Below are positions 10,421-20,307 of a DNA stretch of 64,000 nt, piece after piece. The notes under the pieces are model-generated. The model did no database searches. It had not been told where the DNA came from and saw only the letters and a list, made by a program, of their open reading frames with translations. A program made the translations under genes and the position numbers. Within the stretch, counting starts at the first letter, position 1. Every line of letters begins with the position of its first letter. This DNA comes from Bacillota bacterium (GTDB lineage: Bacteria; Bacillota_I; Bacilli_A; RF39; UBA660), in NCBI GenBank assembly GCA_015059305.1, contig SVAQ01000002.1, positions 124,001 through 188,000 on the forward strand. Reading direction: 5' to 3'.

Positions 10421-10446
10421 AGGGTTATGTATTTCTACATAACCCT
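10421..10446 (-). terminator. Intrinsic terminator after the secreted lysozyme gene
   Basis: A 10-bp stem (GGGTTATGTA / TACATAACCC) with a 4-nt loop, followed on the minus strand by a T-rich run, directly behind the gene at 10453-11277. Confidence 0.8.
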
Positions 10447-10452
10447 TTAAAA

Positions 10453-11277
10453 TTATCTTACGAAATATTCATAAGCAACTGTTGCGTTCTTCATTCTTTG
10501 AGAATAAGTATAGCTTGCGCAACGTTCATAGCAAGCCGCAAATGCTTTCGCAGCTTCTTTTTCATTTTTTAATTTTTTAAATTTGGAATAATTAAAATCT
10601 GATTTATAATTTTTTCCATATTTATTAATAATAGTTTTAATATTACTATTTAAAAATTCTAGTTGGCCATTTAAGTCTTCCCCTACGACTTTTGGATAAT
10701 ATTTTTTGCTCCATTGGCACATTCCATAATATCCATTGCCACTATTTCTCAACGGATTAATGTTAAGAGTTTGTCCTCCTACTTCTGCCATTAAATTTCC
10801 TAAAATGCCAGCGCACACATAATCATTATAACCTTCATCTTTAAGATATAGCCAGATTTCTGTTGCCACAGGATATTGATTTCTTTTTTTATTCCAATAC
10901 TTTTCTTCTTGTTTCTTTAAAGTATCTTTATAAAATTTCTTATCTGCTTTTGCATTTTCATATTCTTGTTCAGCAAGTAATATTACTGCATGTTCATCAT
11001 GATATCCAAGATCCTCAGCAGATTCTTTCATTTGTTTTGCGGCATCCATGCGAGCCGCGCATTCATCAATTAATTCTTCTAATTCATCCATATCCTTAGT
11101 TTTATCTCTTTCTATGGAAGAAATTAAAGAATTAACAGTCATAAGAGTTTCAGAAGGGATGTTATCTTCCGAAGTTGTAGTTGGTTCTTCTATTTCTATG
11201 GATTCAGCGGCATATGCTACTCCAATAACGCTAAACATAAATACTAAAACCATAAAAATAGCAATAATCTTTTTCAT
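10453..11277 (-). CDS. Secreted phage tail-lysozyme-like muramidase
   Basis: The product has 274 aa. It has a clear signal peptide (MKKIIAIFMVLVFMFSVIGV, cleavage after AYA) and a coiled-coil middle. The C-terminal domain carries AGILGNLMAEVGG, YYGMCQWSK and a helical tail typical of phage tail lysozyme domains. The E in MAEVGG is the likely catalytic acid. A signal peptide means it could be exported by the host, either as a SAR-independent endolysin or to act on neighbouring cells. It has its own ribosome site and terminator. Family confidence is good; the role in lysis versus release is open. Confidence 0.75.
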   Translation of the reverse strand: MKKIIAIFMVLVFMFSVIGVAYAAESIEIEEPTTTSEDNIPSETLMTVNSLISSIERDKTKDMDELEELIDECAARMDAAKQMKESAEDLGYHDEHAVILLAEQEYENAKADKKFYKDTLKKQEEKYWNKKRNQYPVATEIWLYLKDEGYNDYVCAGILGNLMAEVGGQTLNINPLRNSGNGYYGMCQWSKKYYPKVVGEDLNGQLEFLNSNIKTIINKYGKNYKSDFNYSKFKKLKNEKEAAKAFAACYERCASYTYSQRMKNATVAYEYFVR

Positions 11278-11322
11278 ATTTAAATCCTCCTAATATTTTA
11301 TATTAGGCCGACTGTGCAATAT

Positions 11323-13077
11323 TTAGAAGATATATTTTTTTGCTACAATTTCGTAATCTTCTATACTAATTTGAGGCGTTATTCTGCCCCCCCATTCGTT
11401 TTTATCGCATTTACCAACGATGTTCATATTTACACAATTAAAATCAGAATTAATGATATTATCATATTCTTCTTCAGACGACCCGAACTTAATCAAACTC
11501 AAGCCTTGCGGCAAGGTTATCTTTAAGGTTGGATTTTTATCTCTTGACATTAAATCAATTTTACAATTTTTTAAATCTAATTGTTCTAATACAATGAGAG
11601 GTTCTTCCAACCCTTGGCCCCATATTGGTTTTAATTCAGCAACTTTTAAAATATCATTAGGATTAAAATTACCATAATGATAAATCTTATCTACTGTATA
11701 ACATGGGGAAAAGTCGAAATCTGCTAATAAATTATCTGTATATGATATAAATTCATCAAAATTAGAATCTAAAACTCCGAAGCCAAAAGCAGAAGCATGT
11801 CCTTCACTATACATAGCAAAACCAGTTTCTAATAGTAATTCTCTAAAACTTTCTATTGGAGAATTACTATAATTTCTGCCAGAGCCTTCCCAAGATATCA
11901 CGCCTTCTTCATTTACTTTTTTATTTAATAATAAAGTAGGTCTTTGATATTTTGAAGCTAATTCATTAGCAATTAAACCTGTTAAATTAGTATCTACATC
12001 TTGAACTTGAATAACTAATAATTTATGGTCTAATAGATTTCTTTCTTTTATTGTTTGTTCAATTATATTCAGACTTGAATCTCTTGCGTTTGTTTGTCTC
12101 TTCTTGATGTTAGTGCAATTGCGACAAGCCTGTTCTACTCTTGTCTCTACTTGACCCTTACATCCTCGTTTGGTCGAAGGGATTTGTTCATATCCCCGAT
12201 AGTCAAGCATAGATTCGAATAGCATGAGCTTTTCATCTTGTGTGCCGACGCGAATGGTTGCGTTAATATATGGCGCAATATAAAAAGCTACCGTAAAAGG
12301 ATTTAGACCTCCACCTCTTGAAATAGAATATTCATTTGTGTTAATCATACCTTTTAGGTAAGGATTGCGAATTTTATTTAAGCCACTTACGACCAAATGT
12401 CTTGTTTCAAAATCTCGTAAATCCATCATGTCAGCCACCATGCCAACAGCAACCAAATCAAGGAATTGCTCTGCTTTATTATCCTTTAAAAGTTGGTCTA
12501 AGTAAGCACAGAATTTATATACCATACCTACACCAGATAAAGATTTAGTAGGGTAATCACATAATTGGTTGTTTATGACACAAGCATATTCTGATACTTT
12601 CTCTGCGTCATGGTGGTCTATTACCAGCACATCAACTCCACGAAGCGCAAGCGCCTCATGAACTTCGTAGTCATTACTAGATGAATCTGGAGCAATAACT
12701 AATTTAACATCATCGGGAATTGTGTCCAGGACAATGCCGTGCTGTTTTCCTGTATGTAATCTATAAGATATATTATTTCTCACAAAGGCAGGAAATAGAC
12801 AATTCAAATAGTTAATTAATAATGCGGAAGATGTAAAACCATCAGCATCAGAGTCTATTTGAATGAGAACTTTGTCTCCTTTGTGAATGTGCGAAATTAG
12901 CATTTTAGCGCCTTCCCGCACATTAGCAATTATTGATGGGTTTAAAATATCTCCATCAGTAGTGTTTAAATAGTGATTAATATTTTCTAGGTTTATTCCT
13001 CTGTTTGTCAATAACTCTTCAATTATGGACAGCTATGAACCATATTTAAGAGGGGATTTAATTAATTGATACTCCAT
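11323..13077 (-). CDS. recJ: RecJ-like single-strand DNA exonuclease (one TAG as Gln)
   Basis: The 584-aa protein is a DHH-family phosphoesterase. Motif I is QIDSDADGFTSSALL and motif III is VLVIDHHDAE; a DHHA1 region (GHASAFGFGV) follows. Codon 15 is TAG (13033-13035). With Gln the gene starts MEYQLIKSPLKYGSQLSI behind a near-perfect AAAGGAGG site. Starting after the TAG would leave no ribosome site. It degrades 5'-ended single strands in recombination or repair, next to the replication genes. A short cysteine cluster (CRNCTNIKKRQ) near the middle is an insertion. Confidence 0.85.
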
Positions 13078-13151
13078 AAGAATGTTAACCTCCTTTCATA
13101 TCAATCACCATCTATTTATTTAATTTTCGTTTCAAATAAATTAACCACCTT

Positions 13152-13442
13152 TCACCATACTACTATCTTTAAATTAGGAATTGTCATTTTTAAATACTGA
13201 ATATTATTTAATATTTCAGCATCCTTAACCCTAGAATCAAGATAAATAACTTTTGGTTTATATCCTCTAATTTTGGCAGGGTGGCTTTCACCAACAGCCA
13301 CCCACAATTGATTATTTTCAAAACGAACTTGATCTTTTCTTATAAAAGAAGTAAATACATGATTTTGTTCATAGTGCAGAATAATACTTTTTAATATTTT
13401 TTCTGCCACAGTAAAATTTTTACCTATTACTAATCCATACAT
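13152..13442 (-). CDS. Hypothetical protein, possibly a P-loop-less nucleotide-related fragment
   Basis: The product has 96 aa (starts MYGLVIGKNFTVAEKILKSI, ends PNLKIVVW). The alternating strand-helix pattern with PKVIYLDSRV resembles an alpha/beta fold, but I cannot name a family. It follows the SAM synthetase gene by one base, so they share a transcript. Confidence 0.55.
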   Translation of the reverse strand: MYGLVIGKNFTVAEKILKSIILHYEQNHVFTSFIRKDQVRFENNQLWVAVGESHPAKIRGYKPKVIYLDSRVKDAEILNNIQYLKMTIPNLKIVVW

Positions 13443-13443
13443 T

Positions 13444-14235
13444 TTAAATTAAACCCCATTCAGCAAACTTTTCAAAACCGCCACAAGAATTAATATATTC
13501 TCTTGCGATTTCAACAATTTCAGAATATGGAACTCCATCAATTTCTTCATCACCAATTGCGCAACAAAATGCTTGCGGTTCGCCGGTCTGCTGAGCTTTT
13601 AACCAAGCATAAATATTAACAGATACATCAGCTTTTGAAAGGTCTTTACCATGAAGTCCTCCACCAGTTACACTATCCGCCATATCAGAGCCTAATTTTC
13701 TATTGGTAGCACCAGCATCAACCCCAGTTCCACCAGTCCAATCACCAAGTGGATTGATGATTGCATTTTCATACATTACACGTAGATTTTCTGTATTTGC
13801 ATTGCTTTGACAAATAATTAATTTATCATGCTTTTCATCAAGGATATACTTTCCATCTGTTGGGAAATTACTATAGATATCTCTTGCGATTGTCGCTAAT
13901 GTAGCCTGCTCTGATGTTACTGGCATTCCTTTAAAAATACCATTATCACCACATCTAATAGCCTCTTCTTGGTTCTTTGCTAAATGCACATCCTGTGGCG
14001 CAACTGTTAATGTAAGAGATTGAATTGATGGATCAATTCTTTTAACAATTTCATTGACTTCTGTTATTGCAAACAAATAACTAGATTCACCTGTAATATA
14101 ACATTCATTATGTCCGATTAATACTTCAATTGCTACTTTTGGATTTTCTTGCTCACTATATGCTAAATCTACTAATGCGCCCGCAATTCTATCTGCTACT
14201 TTATCTGGATGTGATGGATTTACTTTTTCAAACAT
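13444..14235 (-). CDS. metK: Compact S-adenosylmethionine synthetase
   Basis: The 263-aa protein carries the MetK signatures: SHPDKVADRIAGA at the N-terminus, GDNGIFKGMP in the middle, and DWTGGTGVDAGATNRKLG followed by VTGGGLHGKDLSKADVS. It would make SAM from ATP and methionine. Bacterial MetK is about 380-400 aa, so this form is about a third shorter. The first visible part is the active-site HPD motif. It is coupled to the primase gene by TAATG. The phage also encodes two radical SAM enzymes and a methyltransferase that consume SAM. Confidence 0.85.
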   Translation of the reverse strand: MFEKVNPSHPDKVADRIAGALVDLAYSEQENPKVAIEVLIGHNECYITGESSYLFAITEVNEIVKRIDPSIQSLTLTVAPQDVHLAKNQEEAIRCGDNGIFKGMPVTSEQATLATIARDIYSNFPTDGKYILDEKHDKLIICQSNANTENLRVMYENAIINPLGDWTGGTGVDAGATNRKLGSDMADSVTGGGLHGKDLSKADVSVNIYAWLKAQQTGEPQAFCCAIGDEEIDGVPYSEIVEIAREYINSCGGFEKFAEWGLI

Positions 14236-15347
14236 TATAATACTATCCTTTCCTTAAATAATTGTATAAACTTTTCTTTGCTTTCATCAATTGGACTTGC
14301 TTTATAATCTGTGATAATATTCTTATCAAAAATAAAACTAATTATCACTTCGCTGTGATACTTATTATGTAATTTCATCAAATTCTTTTTTAAATGATAA
14401 AATTCTTTATCTCCAATTTCTTGAAACTGTCTATCAAAAGCAACAATAATTTCTTTTGCTCCAGCTTCAATTAATAGTTGAACTTGATAAGCAGATAAAT
14501 TACTTCCGCAACAAGCAACTGATATATCATTCTCTAATCCGAAATACGATTGATATTTGAGGACTGATTTCTCGCCCTCAAACACAATCGCTTTTTCGAG
14601 GATCGAAATGGCTTTTTTGGAATTATTTAAATTATATAAATTCATTCCAAGAGGATGATTGTATAAAATATTATTTATTTTTAATGGTCTATATTTTCCA
14701 TATTTTTCTGCTTCATCTTTACATAATGCTCTACCACGCAAACCAATAAATCTGCCGTTTTGGTCAAAATGAGGAATTGTAATTTGGTCTCCACCAGGAT
14801 AAAATCCAATAGTAGAATTAGTGAGTGCTTCTTGAGTTATATCTTCTTTTAACCAAGGCTCAATCCGCACTTTATAATTAAAATTCTTTAAAATACTATC
14901 ATCATATTCTTTTAAAATAATATTATTAGTTTTAACTTCTATATCTTGAATACGATTATAGTTTGCTAAATATTTCCAATCATCTAATCCTTCATCTTCT
15001 GGAGCATCTTCTTCACGACCAGAAATATGAAACTTTGATGCTACCCAACGGACTGCGTCATTTAAATCAAAATCTTCATTTTTTTGAATTGACATTACTT
15101 TAATAACTAATTCAAATATATCAAAGATTGGCTCTTCGCATCCGCCAGTATAACATCTAAATAAACCAGTATTTTCATAATAATATAATTTTCGAGAAGC
15201 ATCATCATTTATATTATTATGACAAATTGTTCGTGAAACTAAACCAGTGGAAACATGTTCTGGTTCTCCACCGAACTCTTCTAATAAATCAAATATATTA
15301 TCTATTGTTAAGTTTTCTCTAATTTCACTTTTATTATAAACTATCAA
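14235..15347 (-). CDS. dnaG: DnaG-like primase
   Basis: The product has 370 aa. A zinc-binding region has cysteines and histidines in the order expected of a CHC2 finger (TICHNN, LFRCYTGGC). The TOPRIM domain is visible as IVFEGEKSVLKYQ and EIIVAFDRQ. It synthesises RNA primers at the fork. It is coupled to DnaB by an overlapping TGA stop and to MetK downstream. The C-terminal helicase-interaction domain of cellular DnaG seems reduced. Confidence 0.85.
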   Translation of the reverse strand: MIVYNKSEIRENLTIDNIFDLLEEFGGEPEHVSTGLVSRTICHNNINDDASRKLYYYENTGLFRCYTGGCEEPIFDIFELVIKVMSIQKNEDFDLNDAVRWVASKFHISGREEDAPEDEGLDDWKYLANYNRIQDIEVKTNNIILKEYDDSILKNFNYKVRIEPWLKEDITQEALTNSTIGFYPGGDQITIPHFDQNGRFIGLRGRALCKDEAEKYGKYRPLKINNILYNHPLGMNLYNLNNSKKAISILEKAIVFEGEKSVLKYQSYFGLENDISVACCGSNLSAYQVQLLIEAGAKEIIVAFDRQFQEIGDKEFYHLKKNLMKLHNKYHSEVIISFIFDKNIITDYKASPIDESKEKFIQLFKERIVL

Positions 15348-16873
15348 AACGCTGATGGCTCCTCTATTTTAATTCTAATATCATCTATATTAATCATTTC
15401 ATAATCATAACCTGTGCAAAACATCGGTTTAATTCTACAAGAACCTAAATCTGCTTTACACCAGAGATAAACTCCTTTATATCTTCCTCTACGATTTTTA
15501 TAGACTGACATTTTAATTGTTGGTCTTTCAAAAATATTTGCACAAAGTATTTTATCTAATGCTACTAAATCTTCATCAGTAACACCCATTAAAATTGCGC
15601 CATAGTCAATTTTATCCGCAATCGCTTTTGCGCCACGAAGTAAATTCTGGTCAGGAACTTTTGCGTCTTTATAATCGCCATTTAACTGTGTCGCAGACAT
15701 AATAAAAATTCCATACTTATTACAAATATCTTTTAATCGAGTTGATAACATAAATAAAATATTATCTTCTCTTAATTTTACACCACCACTTCTACGAGTG
15801 ATTTCTTCTAATATTTTTAAACTTGTATGTATATAATCATGGAACACATATTTTACATCATGTTCTCTAATATTCTTCTTAATTTTATCTTCAACATCTT
15901 TTAATGAAAAATCTGGAAGTTCTTCTACATATAAAGGTGCGTTTTTAATTAAAACTGCGGCTTGACGTACGCGGTCTTCTTCACCTGGTTCATATTCACC
16001 ATTAAGAATATGGTCTTCATTTACACCCGATAAAAATGCCAACATCATTGTTTGGATTTCTTCTAATTCCTGCTCAGTTGTAATAAATAATACTGGCTGA
16101 GCAAGTCCAGTTCCAATCCATCCGAATGTTTCATCGTAAAGTTTTTCACAAGCGATATAACAAGCATCCGCAATCATAGAACGAGTTTTTCCAATACCTG
16201 TGGCTGCAGACCGCAGATAAAACTTTTTCAATCTCGCTCCTCTTGTAACTGTATTAATTAATGGTCCATATAATGGAACACCAACTTCCGGATGCTCTTT
16301 AAATCTATCAATTAAATCTTCAATTCCTTCACCAGCTTGAAAAGCCTCTCCAAAAGAATCATCAACATACTGCATTCTAATTGCATCAATTTTTTCATCA
16401 ATCTTATCTGCAATTTGTTCTAAGGTTGAATTATCCAATATTTCTTCTTGAAGTTGTTTTTTCTTCATATCAAGAAAATTATCTGGATCATATATATCAG
16501 AAACATCCATTCCGCAATTATCATAAGCCCTCAATAATGAAAACTTTTTTAATCTTTGATAATAATAATCAAATGCAGAAGGAATACTATTTTCTGCAAC
16601 TTTAATTAGCCATTCTTCACCTTTTTGAGTTTTAAAAACCGCTTCACTTTTTGGTCGAGCCGCAAGAAAATCTGAAATACTTTCTAATGTAATTTCTTGC
16701 GCACCTAATTCATGTAATTTATAAATTGCACCAAAAACAATTTTATGAAACTCATTTGCGAAATCTTCATCTGTTATAATATATCTATCTGAAATATCTA
16801 ATAATTGTGGATTATTAAATACACAACCTACAACTTGCATTGTTGCCGCAACATCGACATATTTAGAACTCAT
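15344..16873 (-). CDS. dnaB: Replicative DNA helicase (DnaB-like)
   Basis: The 509-aa protein has a DnaB-type N-terminal domain (residues 1-110) and a RecA-like motor. Walker A is SAATGIGKTR, with the Walker B area at YVFHDYIH and sensor residues in FIMSATQLNGD. It unwinds DNA ahead of the polymerase. It overlaps the upstream zinc-ribbon gene by 4 bp and the primase downstream, so loader, helicase and primase form one operon. No TAG is present. Confidence 0.88.
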   Translation of the reverse strand: MSSKYVDVAATMQVVGCVFNNPQLLDISDRYIITDEDFANEFHKIVFGAIYKLHELGAQEITLESISDFLAARPKSEAVFKTQKGEEWLIKVAENSIPSAFDYYYQRLKKFSLLRAYDNCGMDVSDIYDPDNFLDMKKKQLQEEILDNSTLEQIADKIDEKIDAIRMQYVDDSFGEAFQAGEGIEDLIDRFKEHPEVGVPLYGPLINTVTRGARLKKFYLRSAATGIGKTRSMIADACYIACEKLYDETFGWIGTGLAQPVLFITTEQELEEIQTMMLAFLSGVNEDHILNGEYEPGEEDRVRQAAVLIKNAPLYVEELPDFSLKDVEDKIKKNIREHDVKYVFHDYIHTSLKILEEITRRSGGVKLREDNILFMLSTRLKDICNKYGIFIMSATQLNGDYKDAKVPDQNLLRGAKAIADKIDYGAILMGVTDEDLVALDKILCANIFERPTIKMSVYKNRRGRYKGVYLWCKADLGSCRIKPMFCTGYDYEMINIDDIRIKIEEPSAF

Positions 16874-17388
16874 ATTTCACCTTCCTCGTCTAAAAATGAA
16901 AATAATGGCCTTTTCCGTACTTTACGTTCAGGCACTGGAATAATTATTTCTTTTACTATTGGAACATATTCCTCAACTACTTTATCTTCATTTTTTTGTT
17001 GAGCCAACCACAATGAATAATAATAATTATATGCTTGCTGATAAACATAAGGAACTATACCTATTCCACCATTTGCTTTTTCAACAGAATTGCCTTTTAT
17101 TTCAAAAAAATAAACCAAAGCTTTTTTTATGCCAGAATATGTATAATTATTTTCATCTACATACTTTTTGATTTGCTTTTGGATTCTCGCATCTACATAA
17201 GTCATTTTAAATAAAGACATTATATAATTATCTAATTCTTCTTTATCTTTTATTTCTTGTGTTTTGCGTTCATCCTCAGACATAGAGCATTCTTTATGGG
17301 CATATCTGCGAGGAGAAACCTGAACAAAAGGTACTTTATCTCGGTCAAATGTTTTTCCACAAATCGGACACTTTACATTATGTGCCAT
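16870..17388 (-). CDS. Zinc-finger protein, probable helicase-loader or replication accessory
   Basis: The product is 172 aa. An N-terminal treble-clef-like finger is CPICGKTF...YAHKEC, followed by helices and a basic tail (PERKVRKRPLF). I chose the ATG at 17386-17388 because it sits about 10 nt after an AAAGGAG site. Its 4-bp overlap with DnaB and first place in the operon suggest a role in helicase loading, but the family is not recognised. Confidence 0.65.
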   Translation of the reverse strand: MAHNVKCPICGKTFDRDKVPFVQVSPRRYAHKECSMSEDERKTQEIKDKEELDNYIMSLFKMTYVDARIQKQIKKYVDENNYTYSGIKKALVYFFEIKGNSVEKANGGIGIVPYVYQQAYNYYYSLWLAQQKNEDKVVEEYVPIVKEIIIPVPERKVRKRPLFSFLDEEGEI

Positions 17389-17423
17389 ATAAATAAATAC
17401 TCCTTTCAATAGTTTATATAAAT

Positions 17424-17452
17424 ATTATATCATATTTTCAAAAAAAAATCAA
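17424..17452 (-). promoter_or_regulatory. Sigma-A promoter for the helicase-primase-metK operon
   Basis: TTGATT (17447-17452), 17 bp, TATAAT (17424-17429). The -35 overlaps the end of the preceding terminator. Confidence 0.78.
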
Positions 17453-17476
17453 CTCTGGAATATTTCATCCAGAGTT
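17451..17476 (-). terminator. Intrinsic terminator after the Sak4-like gene
   Basis: A 9-bp stem (AACTCTGGA / TCCAGAGTT) followed by a run of nine T on the minus strand. The T-run lies in the next promoter's spacer. Confidence 0.8.
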
Positions 17477-17483
17477 GTTTATA

Positions 17484-18464
17484 TTATTCAGTCATTAAAT
17501 CTTCTTTAATATCAGTTACAATTAAATGTAAGAATTCAGCATGGGAAGGTGTAGCATCTGCTACTTTTTTGCCCTTACCAAGATACTTTTCTACGATTTC
17601 CATAATCTTTGGAGCATAGTAAGTTTGATTCTTATTCATTAACTGACCTACAAGACCTTCAAATTCAGCCTTTAAAGCATCAAAATCATAAGTCTTTTCA
17701 ACAGGAGCAACAATTCTTTCTTCTGTTACAAACTTTCCGCCATTTTCAGCAGCTTCTTTTTCGATTGCTTCATGAAGAGCATTTACTAAATTCTTATAAT
17801 TCATAGGAATTTCATTTGCAAGATACTTAAATCTTCCACCACATTCAATTAAATTAGAAGGATCTCTTAAAGTTAAAACAGACATTTCACCAGCATACTT
17901 CTGATGTGCATAGCCATAAATATCAGCCATACCTGCAATTACTGTTTTTGTAGAATTACTTAAAGCAGGTCTAATCTTATATGTTTTAGTTCCATCTGGA
18001 TTATCAATGCTTTCTGTCTTATCATGACCGATAAAGAATACAGCATAACCAAGTTGAGTTAATCCTCTAAAGATATTATTAAATTCATCTTTAAATTTAG
18101 TCCAACCTTTACCATAACCCATATCTCCAAGATCTTCAATATCATTTTGACTACAAATATATTTCTTGCAAAAATCAGCTGCGATATCAATGGTATCAAT
18201 AATAATTGACTTAAAGTTCGCTTTTACTTCTGGCTTCTTTAATTCTCTATAAACCTGCTTCATTTCAGTCCAAGATGTAATATCCTGTGCCATTACACCT
18301 GGAAGAGCATGATAACCTGGTTCAAATGCGAGAAGCAGAGCACCTTCCATCTAAGATGCTAATGTAGTTTTTCCTGTCTTTGGTGCTCCATAGATATATG
18401 TAATATATCCACTTAAATCTTTACTTACTTTATGAGGTTTAATTGCTAATAAATCAATTGCCAT
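17484..18464 (-). CDS. Sak4-like RecA-fold ATPase (one TAG as Gln)
   Basis: The 326-aa protein has Walker A YGAPKTGKTTLAS near residue 32 and Walker B FKSIIIDTIDIAA, with a motif-3-like FFIGHDKT. This is the AAA_24/Sak4 group used by phages with single-strand annealing and SSB proteins. TAG at 18351-18353 is the codon right after the Walker A helix (TLASQMEGALLLAF). Standard reading cuts off the nucleotide-binding loop. The neighbour at 18517-19461 may be its ssDNA-binding partner. Confidence 0.8.
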
Positions 18465-18516
18465 TATTTTTTATTCTCCTTATTTTTTAAAATATATCTA
18501 TGAACTGGGGTTTCAA

Positions 18517-19461
18517 TTAGAAACTGAAACCGCCAGTTGCAGGAGCTGCTGCTGCTACAGGAGCCTTTTGAGATGCCTTATATTCAAGATATTTCTGTTT
18601 TACAGTCGCTAGATGTGTTTCACGAGCTGCAATCTTTTCCTTTAATTCAGCAACAGTCATTGTGGATTCATCATCCCAAATATATGGTTCTGTTTGTGCG
18701 CCAGTAATTACAAAGTCCTTACGAGTGCTCTTAACTTCTCTTACACTTGCATCACCAAATGCAGATTCTTCTCTAATTTCACGAATAATAGTTTCAGAAA
18801 TCTGACGACCCCAAACCTTTGTGAAAATAGGGTTAGATGGACTTGCTTCAAGTCCTTCAAAATAATTAATTGCATTTGGATTTGTAGCACTAAATTCAAT
18901 TGGAAGTAAAGAACCAGCGAAATCAAATACATAACCCTTTATAATTGCCTTTTCTGGAAGATTACGTTCTTCATCAGCTTCTTTTCTTGTTACATTTGTA
19001 ATTAACATATCACACTTAAAAGTGTTTCTAATATTTTCATCTTCTGCTAATGCATCTGCTACGTGAACAAAACCACCAATATTTCTCTTTGCACTAACTA
19101 ATTCTAACTGGCCTGGATTATTTCTATCTTCTACATAGAAATCATTTAAACCAACAGCAGAATCAATTCTTACCTTTGTAGCATTATCTTTACCGTCCTT
19201 CATTACTGTCTTAAATACACCATCAATGATGTTCTTTAAAGTAGTGAAAGTAGCATTAGTAGAACCTTTCTTTGTAGTTGCTGTTACATATGTAAAATAA
19301 ACCTGAACTACATTTAAACATTCTTCATCTGTTGCAATGCTCACAGAACCACCAATAAATTGTGTTCCTGGTGTCTGAGAATTTGGACCAGATACCTTTA
19401 ACGCAAGGTCATGTTCATAAATTCTACCTTCAATATGAGTTTCATTTGTCATCTTTTTCAT
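18517..19461 (-). CDS. Probable ssDNA-binding or recombination partner protein
   Basis: The 314-aa protein is beta-rich (residues 1-230), followed by a helical segment and a low-complexity end (APVAAAAPATGGFSF). A short flexible tail ending in a hydrophobic tip is typical of SSB-like proteins. I do not recognise a named family. It lies between a winged-helix gene and the Sak4-like ATPase. Function is inferred from position and tail only. Confidence 0.55.
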   Translation of the reverse strand: MKKMTNETHIEGRIYEHDLALKVSGPNSQTPGTQFIGGSVSIATDEECLNVVQVYFTYVTATTKKGSTNATFTTLKNIIDGVFKTVMKDGKDNATKVRIDSAVGLNDFYVEDRNNPGQLELVSAKRNIGGFVHVADALAEDENIRNTFKCDMLITNVTRKEADEERNLPEKAIIKGYVFDFAGSLLPIEFSATNPNAINYFEGLEASPSNPIFTKVWGRQISETIIREIREESAFGDASVREVKSTRKDFVITGAQTEPYIWDDESTMTVAELKEKIAARETHLATVKQKYLEYKASQKAPVAAAAPATGGFSF

Positions 19462-19482
19462 AAATTATAATTCTCCTTAAAA

Positions 19483-19830
19483 TTAAACAATTTCAATTTT
19501 TGTGCCTTTGTCTGTTAAAGTGTATATAGTTGGGTCCTGACCAACCTTTTCAACATATCCATCAGAAACTAACTTTCTCATAGCTCCGGATACTGCTCTG
19601 GAAGAAATAAATAACACTTCTGCGATATCTCTTGACTTCCACATTGGCGTTTCAGTGTGGTCCTTCATGCACTGAAGAATCAGCTTTCCGTTGTCTGTAA
19701 AAAGAGGCTTATCAACTTCTTCTTTTCCTTTAAACGCTTCCCAATACAACTTTACATTTTCTGTCATTTCCGGCTTTTCACCATTCATTAAATCTTCAAC
19801 ATAATTAATAAATTCTTGCTTTTTTGACAT
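19483..19830 (-). CDS. Winged-helix DNA-binding protein
   Basis: The product has 115 aa. The C-terminal half is a MarR/ArsR-like winged helix (SRDIAEVLFISSRAVSGAMRK then GYVEK...YTLTDKG). It is the first gene after a strong promoter (19866-19894), with an AAGGAG site, so it probably regulates the recombination genes or its own operon. Confidence 0.7.
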   Translation of the reverse strand: MSKKQEFINYVEDLMNGEKPEMTENVKLYWEAFKGKEEVDKPLFTDNGKLILQCMKDHTETPMWKSRDIAEVLFISSRAVSGAMRKLVSDGYVEKVGQDPTIYTLTDKGTKIEIV

Positions 19831-19865
19831 CCTTTTACAAACTCCTTTTTTAATTTTATATAAAT

Positions 19866-19894
19866 ATTATAACATTTTTTATTAAAAAAGTCAA
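19866..19894 (-). promoter_or_regulatory. Near-consensus sigma-A promoter
   Basis: TTGACT (19889-19894), 17-bp spacer, TATAAT (19866-19871). It lies right after the stop of 19903-20307. Confidence 0.85.
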
Positions 19895-19902
19895 TTTGTA
19901 AA

Positions 19903-20307
19903 TTATAAATGAGCATAAATCATTCTATTTGATGAAACAGATTTTTCTAAATTATCACACAATGTAGTATAATCTTTTATACAATTATCTATACAATTAG
20001 AATTAATTAATTCCGCACGATTATCATCGCATCCATATAATTGTCCTTTTGGTACTTCTCCTTCATAAGAAATAGAGATAGATTTTTCTGCAGGCCATAA
20101 TTCATTTGTACAAGTAGGACCATCATGCCAATCCCAAGTTATATCTTTTTCAATATGTCTTGTTCCAGGAGGCCAATATAGTGATGTTCCCTACCCATCG
20201 GAACAACCTTCTTCATATGCTTCATTTATTAGTTCTTCTAATTCTTGTTTTGTAAATTCAAATTTTCCATTTTCATTTGGAGTAAATATTTTAATTTTTC
20301 TTTTCAT
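19903..20307 (-). CDS. Hypothetical protein with one TAG codon
   Basis: The product has 134 aa (starts MKRKIKIFTPNENGKFEFTK, ends NRMIYAHL). TAG at 20191-20193 (codon 39) is read as Gln in SDGQGTSLYWPPG. Standard reading leaves two pieces, both below usual calling limits, so this gene is easily missed. Six cysteines, several aromatic residues and no clear family are visible. It overlaps the end of thyX. Confidence 0.7.
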
